64,000 nt of DNA from Hydrangea macrophylla (Eukaryota > Streptophyta > Magnoliopsida > Cornales > Hydrangeaceae): the NCBI GenBank assembly GCA_033977485.1, contig CM066988.1, positions 6,365,501-6,429,500 of the forward strand, given 5' to 3'. The notes under the pieces were generated by a model. That model was not told the DNA's origin. It ran no database searches and was given only the letters and a program-made list of their open reading frames with translations. Position 1 is the first letter of the stretch. The number at the start of each line of letters is the position of its first letter. The position numbers and the translations under genes are program-made. Positions 1 to 10,704 of this stretch are shown one piece after another.

Positions 1-261
1 GGAGCTGACGATTTCATCTGATTTTACTTCAAAACTCATTTTTAGTTTTTTTATGACATAGCATGTTTTCAGAACTTTTGGTCAAAATCCAGGAGTTTAG
101 GGGCTTTCAGGGCCATTTTGGTCATTCGTACCACCTTCTGAGCATTTTGAGAGATAGAACTAACTTTCAGGAGTCCTTTTTGAGTCTTTTTCGATCATTG
201 TGAACTACCAAGCTATGGGTCTCATAAATCTAATAGCCGACAAAATGGGGTGTTTACACCT
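1..261. other. Unassigned non-coding sequence at window edge
   Basis: No open frame or recognisable domain on either strand. The segment ends near a TGTTTACA string at about 254-261, exactly where degenerate integrase sequence begins. It may therefore be the end of another insertion that truncates the gypsy element, but no second end is visible in the window. Confidence 0.3.
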
Positions 262-780
262 GCTCTGATTGTCCGTCAGTCTACAGATGGAAAACTGTGC
301 TAAAATTAAACTTTGTGCCCAAAGCCTCTTGTAATCCCTTCTAAAATCTTGATGTTAATCTACTATTTCTATATGAGAAAATAGACACTCGAACTCCATT
401 ACAATTTCCTAAACATACAACTCTGTCAATTTCATCGAATCATTGGTCTTAATCGGTCAACGATTACCCAAATTCTTTCATTTGATCTTCTAGATTTCGG
501 TAAACCTGCCACGAAGTCCATCGTGATGTTCTCCCATTTCCATTGCGGTACTGGCAATGGTTGTGATAACCCTGTTGATCTTTGATGTTCTGCTTTTACC
601 CATTGACACACCATACACGTTGCCACATGTTCGGCTATTTCCCGCTTCATTCCAAACCACCAATAATTCTCTCGTAGATCACGATACATTTTGGTATTCC
701 CCGGATGAATAGAATATTTGGTATTATGCATCCCCTCTAGAATCATCTCCTTAATCCCATTAACATCGGGTACACAAACT
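262..780 (-). pseudogene. Integrase remnant (Ty3/gypsy), zinc-binding and core
   Basis: At 746-432 the minus strand encodes an H2C2 zinc-binding segment (HPGNTKMYRDLRENYWWFG followed by HVATCMVCQWVKAEHQ) and the first core block ITMDFVAGLP with its catalytic Asp. Below 432 the frame is lost, but at 262-430 the nucleotide sequence still resembles the later core (a PQTDGQSE-like segment). The C-terminal half and any chromodomain are not visible. Confidence 0.8.
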
Positions 781-1039
781 TGATTTTGTATTTCAATACA
801 CCATCTACAAAAGTGAAATGTGGTTGCTTACCTCAGGTATGCCATCACAAATATTCCTCAAATTTGAATCTTGAAGCTATTTCATTCTAATTTCATTCAC
901 AAGCGTCAGTTGTGCTATAATAGTCGCCATCAAAGCTCCCTCAGCTCTTGGAATTACCTCAAGTTTCAATAGTTCCATTTCACGAATTAGCTTATCTTGA
1001 GAAGTTATAACATAAGCTAAGTTACCGGTTGACTTCCAG

Positions 1040-1560
1040 CTCAATGCATCGGCCACCACATTGGCCTTCCCTGTGTGATATTAAATCATCAAATCATAAT
1101 CTTTCATCAACTCCAACCACCGTCTCTGTCTCATATTCAAGTCTCTCTGAGTGAATATATACTTCAGGCTCTTGTGATCCGTGTAAATTTCACATCGTTA
1201 CCCGTATAGATAATGGCTCCAAATCTTCAAGGCAAAGATCACCGTTGCCAATTCCAAGTCGTGTATTGGGTAGTTGGTTTCGTTTGGTCTCAGTTGTCAT
1301 GAAGCATATTCAATTACCTTACCATTCTGCATTAGGGCACATCCTAAACCCTGATGCGAAGTATCGCTGAATACGACAAACCCCTCAGTCCCTGACAGAA
1401 TCGTCAATATCGGTGTTGTCATAAGTCTAGTCTTCAATTCCTTGAAATTGTCTTCACATTCAGAACTCCAAATAAAAGGAACATATTTTCTCATTAGCTG
1501 AGTCATAGGCATCGCAATTCTTGATAAATTTCCTACAAATCTTCGGTAATACCTGGCCAA
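1040..1560 (-). pseudogene. RNase H remnant (Ty3/gypsy)
   Basis: The frame contains FVVFSDTSHQGLGCALMQNGKVIEYAS, the first conserved RNase H block with the Asp of the active site. After an interrupted stretch (1080-1290) comes MVADALSWKS, equivalent to the VADALSRK motif that closes RNase H in plant gypsy pol. Frame breaks between the two parts make it non-functional. Confidence 0.75.
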
Positions 1561-2477
1561 ACCCAAGAAACTTTAAACTTCTGACACATTTTTCGGTGGA
1601 TTCTAATTGGCTACTGCTTCAATTTTTTGCTAGTCCACTGAAACACCCTCTTTAGAAATCACATGCCCCAAAAATGCTATCTCAGTTAGCCAAAACTCAC
1701 ATTTCTTCAATTTATCAAAAAACTTCTTCTCCCGAAGCCGTTGCAATACCAGTCGTAAATGCTTCTCATGATCCCCAACACTTTTAAAGTAGACCAAAAT
1801 ATTGTTAATGAAGATAATGGCAATTTCATCTAAGTATTCCTTGAATACCCAGTTCATCAAATCCATAAAAGATGCGGGCGCATTGGTAACTCCGAATGGC
1901 ATGACCATAAACTCATAATGTCTGTATCGAGTCCTGAAGGTTGTCTTCTCCACATCTTCCTCTTTAACTTTTAGCTAATGATAGGGCCCGATCTCAAGTC
2001 GGTCTTCGAGAAAATTTGAGCTCCTTGAAGCTGATCGAACAAATCATCAATCCTCGATAATGGATACTTGTTTTTAATAGTCAACTAGTTCAGTTCCCGA
2101 TAATCAATACACATTTGCATGGTTCCGCCTTTCTTCTTGACAAATAAAGTAGGTGCTCCCCACGGAGAGACACTAGGTAAAATAAACCCCTTGTCAAGCA
2201 ACTCTTGTAATTGGTTCTTTAACTATTTCAGTTCCATGGGTGCCATTCTGTATGGAGTCTTTGATAGCGGTAGTGACCCAGGTGCTACCTCAATAGTAAA
2301 TTCAATCTCTCGCTCAATCAACACATTTGGTAGATCCTTAAGAAATACATCCGGAAACTCCCGTACTATCAAAATATCTGCTACTCGTGTTCCCGTGACG
2401 CATGTATCAATTACAGTACATAGGAACCCTTGACAACCCTTTTTCAACAACTTCCCAGCCTGAATTGCTGATATCAT
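1560..2477 (-). pseudogene. Reverse transcriptase remnant (Ty3/gypsy)
   Basis: The segment starts with REFPDVFLKDLPNV, the conserved pre-RT block of plant gypsy pol. It continues through an interrupted palm region (1960-2220) to KTTFRTRYRHYEFMVMPFG. The catalytic YxDD motif reads FINNILVY here, so both catalytic aspartates are replaced by asparagine. The connection block GLARYYRRFVGNLSRIA follows at the end. Several stops and frame changes confirm a dead copy. Confidence 0.85.
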
Positions 2478-2488
2478 ATACAGTGGTG

Positions 2489-2860
2489 CTACTCCCCCAA
2501 CCCTTTGAAAGATAAACTCTTTTTTCCCGGTAAATGAAAATTAACTCTTTTTTGTTCACAATTAATTGTAGCCTGGTTTGTAGACAACCAATCCATGCCC
2601 AAGATTACGTCAAAGTAGTTGACGGTTAACGGAATTAAGTCAATAATCAATACTCTATCACCTACTCTGATTTCATATGCTTTGAACACTAAAGAGGTCA
2701 CTACTGGTTTACTTAGAGGTAATGATACAGATAGATCATACTCTAAGGGTTCTAACATGCTATTTAAAATTTTAACAAATTCATGCGAGATAAATGACTG
2801 TATTAACCCTGAATCTATCAAAATTTTGTGTTGGATGTGAGCAAATATGAAGTATACCTG
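2489..2860 (-). pseudogene. Retroviral-type aspartic protease remnant (Ty3/gypsy)
   Basis: The minus-strand frame contains ILIDSGLIQSFIS, equivalent to the usual LIDSGASHSFIS active-site segment with the catalytic Asp intact, and about 80 residues later VILGMDWLSTNQATINC, the conserved C-terminal flap/core block of plant gypsy proteases. It lies directly between gag and RT as expected. The upstream join to gag is in a different frame. Confidence 0.8.
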
Positions 2861-4001
2861 ATACCATAGAGTCTGTAGCTGACACATTTCCCAGTGCAAG
2901 TTGAAAGGACTTTCCATGCCTCTGCTCCACGCCTTTCCCTTTATCAGTGGACGGTCCCGATCTTGCCCTGCCGGACGCCATAGAACTTGCCCTTTGTTGT
3001 CGCCTCTTTGGACAATCTTTAGAAAAATGTCCCAACTGCCTATAATCAAAGCATTTACCCTTCATATCCGGGATTGAGCTTGTAGAGCTAGGTGGTCGCG
3101 ATCTAGCTTGTGAATAATTCTTGGATATGTGCCCCACTTGCTTACAAATGTTGCATGTACTGAGCAAGTAACAAACTCCCCCGTGTCGGAGATTACACGT
3201 AGGACACAATGGTCGAGCCCCCTCAAAAAATGAACTTCCACCTTGACTACCTGAACTTCGCCCAGGTCCTCGTGAAATTGGTTTCTTGGAGAAGCCTTGC
3301 CCCTTTCCTTTATCTTCACCTTGTCGCTTTCCTTGTTGACCCTGCTTGTATTTGTTAATATCTCGTTCGGCTATAAGAGTTGCATTCTGGACATGAGCCA
3401 TAGTTTCAAATTCATGAGTATCCACCCTACATTTGATGTTATCCCTCAACCCTTCTTCAAACTTTCGAGCTTTGCCTTCCTCGATTATCACCGGATCCTT
3501 CATAAATGGAAGCAATTCACTATACTTGGAGACATGTTCATTCACCATCATATCTCCCTATTGGAGATTCACGAATTCCCAACACTTCTGTGCCTTAGCT
3601 ACACGAGGAAAGTATCGTTTGTAAAACTCCTCCACAAATTTATCCCAATTGGTCGGCCTACCTTGCTCAAGTAAATTCACCTACCAATTCTGAGCACCTT
3701 CATTTAAAGTATTAGTGGAATATGTAATCTTTTGTTCTTCGGTGCATTCTATGTGTTGGAATATTCACTCCATATCCGATACCCAATGAATATTTGTCAT
3801 CGAATTCGAGCCCCCATCGAATAAAGTCGGCTTTGTCTTATAGAATTACTCAATCATAACACGGTCCACCCTGGGTTCAGGATTTAGATTCGCATACCTT
3901 ACATCTACTTGTGGCTCTTGATGACCAGCAGCACCAACAAAATTAGTTACCAAATCCACCAAATGATCCATTCTCTCATCGAGTTCTCGGTTTTGGTCCA
4001 T
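2860..4001 (-). pseudogene. gag (capsid/nucleocapsid) remnant of Ty3/gypsy element
   Basis: The ATG at 3999-4001 opens a frame beginning MDQNRELDERMDHL, a usual start for gag in this group. Stops and indels interrupt 3560-3900. From 3551 to about 2860 one frame is readable. It includes a capsid-like part and then a basic, Ser/Gly-rich nucleocapsid with two CCHC-like motifs: CNICKQVGHISKN, whose final Cys is lost, and CFDYRQLGHFSKDC, whose second Cys is replaced by Tyr. The frame changes near 2860, where protease begins. Gag would form the particle and bind element RNA; this copy cannot be functional. Confidence 0.8.
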
Positions 4002-4196
4002 TTTTCTTCAAATTCTTGCCTACCAATCAAATTTGCATAAATATGCTATGCCATATATCATATGTTATAAATGATTAAGCAAACATAACATAGCATCAAT
4101 AACCATATGCATACATGTGATGCATCTATATGCTCAATATCTACACGTTACTCTTAAGTCTTCGTCTCTTGTCCCCAAGTTTCTAAAGCCGATTTC

Positions 4197-4207
4197 TCTA
4201 ATACCAC
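4197..4207 (-). promoter_or_regulatory. Degenerate primer binding site of Ty3/gypsy element
   Basis: On the minus strand, four bases after the TGACA end of the LTR at 4212, the sequence TGGTATTAGAG resembles TGGTATCAGAG, the complement of the 3' end of initiator Met tRNA. One mismatch fits the age of the copy. The position between LTR and gag start is correct. Confidence 0.55.
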
Positions 4208-4387
4208 TAAATGTCACACCTTGGATCCACACAAGTGAACCTAGGATACATGGCATGCCACCAAGGCCTTCAAACACCAAGTTAGGAATGAAAAGGAATG
4301 GAAACACGCTCAAATCAACCTTTGAGTTAGAAAAAACAAGCACAAGGGAAAAATGGTCATTTTAAAGTGGTAGGCCCAGAAATATTC

Positions 4388-4980
4388 TGCTACAATCAAA
4401 CTTCCTCGTCAGCAGCTAAGCACCTGGATTATCCGGCAAGGGAGCCTATGGCCCACTGATCCCGGGGTCTTTCGAGTGCTACCGCTCGGGATGCTCGCAC
4501 AGCCCTAGAATGCGGCTCGACAACTCTCCACAAAGTGCAGATTGATAGCCAAGCTGCTCAGTAGTTTCCTAAATCAGTCAGAATACTAATGGAATGTGTA
4601 AATAGTTTTCTAAGCCATTTAGGAAACCTCCCATGATTTATGCTCATCAACTTGTAATTAGATTGGGTTTCCTTATCTAATTAGTTGCCTTGTACAGGTG
4701 GCCTCTTGCACCTATAAAAGGGGCCACTCACCCCCAACAAGGGGATCGCATTCTTAACTAAGAGAATAGCATATACACTCATCTCATACGGATACACCCA
4801 ATCGGTATTACTGGTAGTGCCTCCCAATTGTTGGCTCACCAGGCCCGCCGATGATCTACTAGTGAAGCGCACTGACGCACCCATGGACGTAGGTCACCTT
4901 ATTAATGGGGCCGAACCACATACAATTGACTGTGTCACAATATCTCTCTTCTTAATCCCTCTTCCCAATTTTTGGCATCA
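4388..4980 (+). repeat. Left LTR of the short Tat-like element
   Basis: Matches 5644-6237 over its whole length with scattered substitutions. It ends in TTTGGCATCA. It contains a TATA box (CTATAAAAG, 4712-4720) and the block that also occurs, inverted, in the Tat LTR at 11402-12033. Confidence 0.8.
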
Positions 4981-4985
4981 TTAGT

Positions 4986-5006
4986 TTGACGCCGTCTGTG
5001 GGAACC
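4986..5006 (+). promoter_or_regulatory. Primer binding site of the short Tat-like element
   Basis: TTGACGCCGTCTGTGGGAACC begins five bases after the LTR end. It differs by one base from the common Tat-clade PBS form TTGGCGCCGTCTGTGGGAACC. Confidence 0.65.
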
Positions 5007-5044
5007 GACAAGTTCCTCATCAACAAAATTCTTGATTGATCAAT

Positions 5045-5677
5045 ATGCCGCCTAAGACGGGTAAGAAAAACACTGCTCCGGTCGGTCAGGAGAACTTGCA
5101 GCTTAAGCAACAGGCCACCTCCATAACCTCCGAGCAGATGACAGCGGCACTCGTGCAACTCTTAGAAGGTCAACGGCAAACCCAGTAGCAAATTGAAGCG
5201 TTGTTGGCCTTGCAAGAGAAGCGCCCTCAATTAGAGAACTAGACCGGGAGCTTAGAAGAGTCCGGAACCATACCCACTCTACGTCGATATCCCCGTCGGA
5301 TTGGGAACACGCCCGGGATGGTGACCGTAGCAGAGCACCCAGGCGTCCCAGGCGGCAAGCTCAGGCCAATCCTCGTCGGGTGGAAGATGCCAGAGACATC
5401 ATCAATAGGCGTCGCGCCACCAAGGGGGAGGGATCAGGGCCAAAGCCCCGGGAATCAGCCAAAGACCCTCTGGCCCGGAGCCGGGGATCGTAGGCATATG
5501 ATTACCCGGAGCCAGAGCCGGGTTCTATCCTCGAGGTCAACACACTTCGAAGAGGAAGCTTCGTCGTCTGATCCGACTTACCACTCGGACATGGACATGA
5601 ACACCGACGGGAAAAGGACAGGTCAAGTTCGCAGTCATTGCCGTGGACTACAGTCAAACTTCCACGTCAGCAGCTAA
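5045..5677 (+). pseudogene. Truncated gag N-terminal fragment of the Tat-like element
   Basis: The ATG at 5045 opens MPPKTGKKNTAPVGQENLQL, a basic and Gln-rich gag leader. The same frame has stops at 5186-5188 and 5240-5242, then continues as a Pro/Arg/Ser-rich low-complexity stretch that runs into the right LTR. No capsid core or zinc knuckle is present. It encodes no complete protein. The assignment to gag rests on position after the PBS and on composition. Confidence 0.5.
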
Positions 5678-6237
5678 GCACCCGGATTATCCGGCAAGGG
5701 AGCCTATAGCCCACTGATCCTGGGGTCTTTCGAGTGCTACCACTCGGGATGCTCGCACAACCCAGGAATGCGACTCAGCAGCTCTCCACAAAGTGTAGAT
5801 TGACAGCCAAGCTGCTCAGTAGTTTCCAAAATCAGTTAGAAGACTAATGGAATGTGTAATAGTTTCCTAAGGGATTTAGGAAACCTCTCATGATTTATGC
5901 TCATCAACTTGTAATTAGATTGGGCTTCCTTATCTAATTAGTTGCCTTGTACGAGTGGCCTCTTACATCTATAAAAGGGGCCACTCACCCCCGTCAGGGG
6001 GATCGCATTCTTAACTGAGAGAATACCATATACACTCATCTCATACGCATACACCCGGCCGGTATTACTGGTAACGCCTCCCAATTGTTGGCTCACCAGG
6101 CCCGCCGGTGATCTACTAGTGAAGCGCACTGACGCACTCGTGGACGTAGGTCACCTAATTAACTGGGCCGAACCATATACAATTGACTGTGTCACAATAT
6201 CTCTCTTCTTAATCCCTCTTACCAACTTTTGGCATCA
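5644..6237 (+). repeat. Right LTR of the short Tat-like element
   Basis: Direct repeat of 4388-4980. TATA-like CTATAAAAG at about 5969-5977; end GGCATCA at 6231-6237. The first few bases differ slightly from the left LTR (small indel). Confidence 0.8.
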
Positions 6238-7766
6238 TCACAAAGTATGGGAAAATTTTAAATCAAAAGATAGACCTTTGAATCCCAGTTCCAACACAAA
6301 AAATGGCGCTTGAAATCGAATTTTCTAGAGAAAGTTGTGCCCGTTTCGGTAAACATTGACAACCAGATTTTACATAGGCAGATCGATCCGCCCTTATAAC
6401 CCAGATTGATCCATCTTATGATTTTCTCGTAGAATGTCCCCAGAAAAGCCCGGATTGATCTGCCCTTTAACCCGGATTGATCCGGGTTCTGCAAAATGCC
6501 TTTTTACTGCTAAAACTCTGCTCAAACAAGTTCAAAATAATACCAAACCAAACCAAACTTCATGGGAACTTCTAAAAACATTTCAAAATCATTTCTAAAC
6601 CATTTCAAATCGTTCTCAAGAGACACCAACATGATTATAAACATTAAACAAGATGTGCACAGCTACCTCTCTCAAATACTCCCCAATTCTCTCCCAAATA
6701 TTCCCAATTCTCACAAGATCAACCAAAACAAATTTCTTAAAGCAAATTTCCATTCAAACATGCTCCAAACGATATTAACAAAACATAGAAGGTACCGACA
6801 ACATTCTAAGCTCTGTTTACAAAATTTACACAAGCCTTGGAGCGATTAAGCAAGTTTAGTACAAACTCAAGTTAACTATTATAAACTCAGACTTTACCCA
6901 AACTATAAGTTTTGCTCAAAAACAACTATATACATGAAGTTACTATAAGTTCAAGCTTCCTCGACTCCACGAACCCCCAAGTTCATCTCCCCGGATTCTC
7001 GCCGCCGTGCTTACCTATAGTGGTTATTCAATAACCACTACAATATATAAGCTATATGCTTAGTGAGAGATATTAATCAAGACCACGGATGACAAAACAA
7101 TGCTTATATTCAACTCAACAAATAAAAATGATCTCTGGATAAGCAAGTATTTCATCCGCCACAACCCGCAAGTCCATGACTCCCCCAATAGTCCACGGTA
7201 AAAGCCAATGACCCACGCCACACACGTGCGATCTAATGCCGTTGTCGCCAACAAGTGATCGTCACCATGGAACAATCTCATGGCGAATTCATACGAGCTC
7301 TCCTTTGATCTAAATAGGTAACTAGACATGCTCACATAAACATATCACCGTGCTTTTCACATAATTATAGCTAATCATGGATAATTAAGATAAATAGGTA
7401 TATGTATAACACACAAATGAACATAAACAAGAATCTCATCCAAAAACAATATTGAAACCACTCACCTCTTCGTAATTCACTCCTAGTTGAAAATTTAAAG
7501 CCCAAATCTACTCCAGGTTAGAATCCTACATGAATTTGACCAACTACAGATTATCGCTCTGAATTGGATCTAAAAAATTATAACGATTAAACTCAAGAAA
7601 ATTTGTACCAAAACGTAGATTCACCTATACATAATTCGATTTAAAATTGAAATTAGAAGTCGAACGGTGCGCCAATCGTCATCGAGAAGCTCCGACGAAA
7701 CCCTTGTCTATTTTCCTCTGTAGCCAACCCAAAATGAAGAAGAAGAGATATGAATCTCTTCCTTTG

Positions 7767-7774
7767 ATTTATAG
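7767..7774 (-). promoter_or_regulatory. Probable TATA box of the gypsy LTR
   Basis: TATAAATC on the minus strand inside the LTR, followed by a CT/TC-rich stretch as in many plant LTR promoters. It is inferred from position and consensus only. Confidence 0.4.
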
Positions 7775-8279
7775 CACATATATGGTTTTTACCATTTTTT
7801 ACGAAACCCACCCAATTTTTGGTTATTTACATTTACACCCCTGACTAGTTTTAGAACCAACTATTTAATCCTCCAAACTTAAGTGAGTATTTGTCTATAT
7901 CTAGCGTGGGTTCCATAAGTGGTCCCACATAATTTTATGAAGTTACTAATTAGCCTACTACTTATGTACCATGTTCATTTCATTCCTACAAAGGCATCCC
8001 AAATGACCTTTATGCACATATATATTATTTCACATATGCCTTAATAAACCTTTGTGCACATAAGGGTGATTCCACAACTTTGTCCCATCACTATGGAACT
8101 TTCTCAATTTATGTCCCAATTTGGGACTGCCATATTAGCCAATACTGGGCTCCCAACTGGACACCCACAATCAACTAGTGAGCTAAAACTCACTTAAACA
8201 TGTGTTAATAAACACCAATTAATTATATTAATGCAGGCTAACTCATATTTAATGATTAGCAGCAGGAACGGGTGTTACA

Positions 8280-8770
8280 AACTCGTATGGCCAGTATACC
8301 CCTCCTACTGGACAAGATGCTGGGTTTGAGATGGATAAAACTCTGGCTCCAAACCCTACTAAGGTTGCCTCTAGATCTCTTGATTTTATCTAGTTCCTGA
8401 GTTAGGATTAGGCCTTCTAGAACAGAAGGGGTTGTTTCCCTTTGTGATAGTTTTGATTATTCTAACAGCTCAGGCTTATCTGCCTAATCTGGTAAAGGAA
8501 AAAAGAAGGCACAAACAAAAGAGGGTCCTTCGACCTTTGAAGCTAGCTAGAGTTCCCTGGTAGGGGTCTCAATGGAGAATCTGGCTGAGCGTCTGTAAGA
8601 ATTAGAAAGACAGAGTGCCTTCCAGAAGGGGAAAACTTCTACGTAGAAGATTGACTTCTATGGTCATCTGTCTGCGTATAGTGACCTAGAGGATAGGATT
8701 AAAGAACTGGAAGGTAAAGTGAAGGTGCTGGAGGACAAGATCAAGTCCCTCAAAAATAAGGATGTATAGT
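8280..8770 (+). pseudogene. C-terminal piece of an antisense extra gene of a Tat-like element
   Basis: The plus strand reads GQYTPPTGQDAGFEMDKTLA at the left, then after stops a coiled-coil-like stretch (AYSDLEDRIKELEGKVKVLE, then DKIKSLKNKDV) ending at a stop near 8769. It lies between the gypsy LTR and the end of integrase on the other strand (9120). This is the same place and orientation as the better preserved antisense gene at 13006-15035. The gypsy LTR cuts it at 8279. The product is unknown; Tat-clade elements in other plants carry antisense genes here. Confidence 0.45.
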
Positions 8771-9119
8771 CTGTTAAGGTGGGATAGCAAGAGTCTTGTA
8801 GTATTTTCTTTTTGCTTTTTCAAATAATAAATATTTTTTTATTGATTTTGTTCTTTCATCTTTCGTTATTTATGCTTTAGGTATTCTAAATACTTGGGAA
8901 GGTTTCCCATCAGAAAGCAATACTTTTAACCTTACTTAATCTGAACACTTAGGAAGTATTCTTAATTAGAAGACAACCTAGGATTTGAGATTGGTAAGTT
9001 GTAAAATGACAAACACACACGAAAACAACTCAAAAAGTAATTCGAGAAACAATTTGAATGTATTATTAACTTGATGAGGCTAACGCAGTAACTTGAAAAG
9101 CAATTTGAAAAGCTTGAAC
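8771..9119. other. Non-coding spacer between antisense gene and pol end
   Basis: AT-rich, with no frame of interest. It corresponds to the 15036-15854 spacer in the second Tat-like element. Confidence 0.4.
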
Positions 9120-10095
9120 ACGAAACTACATATAATACTTCTTTAAGTGCTTTGTGCCATGCCCTTGGCACTGGCTTGTCTTCCATATCCTAAAGCCAAT
9201 ATATTTTTGTCATGATAATCTTAAACACCTTATATGCATCTTCCCAGTTTGGTGTTAGCTTCACATCAGTTGTGTCTTTAGTGTTTGGGGTATGCTGCAA
9301 GTCAAAGTAGGGCTTGTTCTCTGACCTCTTCCAGGAGATCTAAGTTTTATGATAAGCCCTCATTGTTATTTATCTTGGCAGTAAGTTAGAGTCCACAATC
9401 TTCCATAGCATGCATGGATAGGGTTCTAGAAGTTGGCATTCTGATCTCCACTGGTAGTACTGCCTTTGTTCTATAAGCCAAGGTGAATGGTGATTCTCCT
9501 GTGGCCATTCTTTTAGTGGTTCTGTATGACCATAAGATCTCTAGCAATTTGTCTAACCAACGATAATTAACCCCCTCTTGCTTTTTTTCATAGCATCAAG
9601 GATTGACCTGTTCGTCACCATGGCTTGGCCATTGGTTTATGGATGGCCTGGAAAGGAAAAGTGATGCTTGGTGTCCAAGCCATTACAGAATTGTTAGAAG
9701 ACTGCCCCTTCAAACTATATTCCATTATTAATGATTAGGACGTGGGGTATACCATATCTGTATATAACGTTCTTCCTTACAAAATTCTTCATGTCAGCTT
9801 GGCCGATCTTGGCTAAGGATTTTGTCTCTGCCCACTCTAAATTACTTTACTGCCATATCTACGAACTTCTTTCCTCCTCTAGCCATTAGAAGAGGACCCA
9901 TAAAATCCATCCCCCATTACATAAAGGCCAAGGACTCTAGATGGGGGTCATAGGTTGTAGGGGCTGATGCGTGGACTTGGTGAACCTCTGACACTCATCA
10001 AACTTCTTTACTAATTCTTGAGCATGTTACTTAATACTGGGCCAGTAGTATCCCAATGTTAGATCTTAATGTGCCAAGGCTTTGGCTCTAATGTA
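9120..10095 (-). pseudogene. Integrase remnant of a Tat-like Ty3/gypsy element
   Basis: Minus-strand translation in shifting frames gives, in order: a zinc-binding-like segment with KFDECQRF, the core block GWILWVLF (equivalent to WGIDLMGP), FVRKNVIYRYGIPHVLI, TNGQAMVTNRSILDAMKK, and the C-terminal block LTPNWEDAYKVFKI followed by DMEDKPVPRAWHKALKEVLY. The last matches the conserved end of Tat-clade pol, in which a WEGPY-like block precedes a Leu-Glu-Asp-Met segment and the PRPWN end. Many stops; inactive. Confidence 0.75.
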
Positions 10096-10704
10096 ATTCC
10101 AACATAGGGTTGTTCAACAAAACCTGAACCCGACTAAACCCAACACCACCTAACTGAACTGGACCCCACCCGTGACTGATTGGTCGTGTCATAGGTTTCA
10201 CAAGTCAAACTTGATAGTATTCGGATCAGATGTCGATTCTTCTCATGTAAAACTCAAGCACACCTGACTCGACTCGTCTCGACTCAACTCAAAGGCTATT
10301 TCAAAACTGGAAAACACTTATAATCTTATATGTATATATATATATATATCACTATATAGATTACAGAATAAAATTAAACCCCTTCCTCTATCATCCTCAC
10401 ACGATACACAAAACCCCCAAACCCCAATCATAAAACCATACCATAACATCTCACCTCGCGGTGTCGCTAATGGAACTTGGAGCTCTCACCCTCGTCGTCG
10501 TCGTTGAAGGTATAATTGATTCCCAGGTTTGTTCTCTCTCTCTCTCTCTACTTCTTCTTCTTCTTCTTCTTCTTTTTCTTCTTCTTCAATGTCCGGGTCC
10601 ATTTCTAAGCACTCAGTCGGTCGGGCCTGAAGTGTTTGCTTAACCGGATGAGGACTTAGTGATTGCTATATGAGGTTTAAGGATTTAAGTATTGTACTAC
10701 TACA
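10096..10704. other. Unclassified insertion with simple repeats between protease and integrase
   Basis: This 0.6 kb replaces RT and RNase H in the Tat-like element. It has a TA run (about 10331-10350), a CT/CTT run (10532-10593) and an AACCCGACT-rich left part, but no open frame that is not repeat-derived. I could not define terminal repeats or a target duplication. Confidence 0.35.

Larger units (their letters stand above)
262..4001 (-). mobile_element. Internal region of a decayed Ty3/gypsy retrotransposon
   Basis: On the minus strand the order is gag, protease, reverse transcriptase, RNase H, integrase, which is the Ty3/gypsy order. The frame is broken many times by stops and indels, so it cannot move by itself. 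The gag has two zinc-knuckle-like motifs and the integrase has an H2C2 zinc-binding segment. The probable gag ATG is at 3999-4001. A PBS-like sequence and a long 5' LTR lie to the right. The 3' end and 3' LTR are not visible: integrase similarity fades at about 262. The layout suggests a chromovirus (Tekay/Del-like), by inference from gag-pol order and the long LTR. Confidence 0.85.
4388..6237 (+). mobile_element. Short, internally deleted Tat-like LTR retroelement
   Basis: Two direct repeats of about 593 bp (4388-4980 and 5644-6237) flank an internal region of only about 660 bp. A PBS-like TTGACGCCGTCTGTGGGAACC at 4986-5006 follows the first LTR; this is the type used by many Tat-clade gypsy elements. 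The inside keeps only a degraded N-terminal gag fragment, with no pol and no clear polypurine tract before the second LTR. It is a non-autonomous or deletion derivative sitting in the gypsy LTR. I could not confirm a target duplication. Confidence 0.75.
4212..8279 (-). repeat. 5' LTR of the Ty3/gypsy element, interrupted by a nested element
   Basis: Minus-strand start TGTAACACCC at 8279 and end GGTGTGACA at 4212, followed by the PBS. Removing the nested 4388-6237 insertion leaves about 2.2 kb, within the range of long plant gypsy LTRs. A TATA-like box (TATAAATC) lies at 7767-7774 with a CT-rich initiator region after it. The stretch 6370-6495 contains several imperfect copies of a GGATCAATCCGGG-type motif. 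The short open frames inside are not genes. Confidence 0.65.

Noticed and set aside
10461..10643. Short plus-strand frame with a poly-Leu tract that looks like a signal or membrane segment
   Set aside because: The Leu run comes from CT/CTT microsatellite sequence; no continuation and no conserved context.
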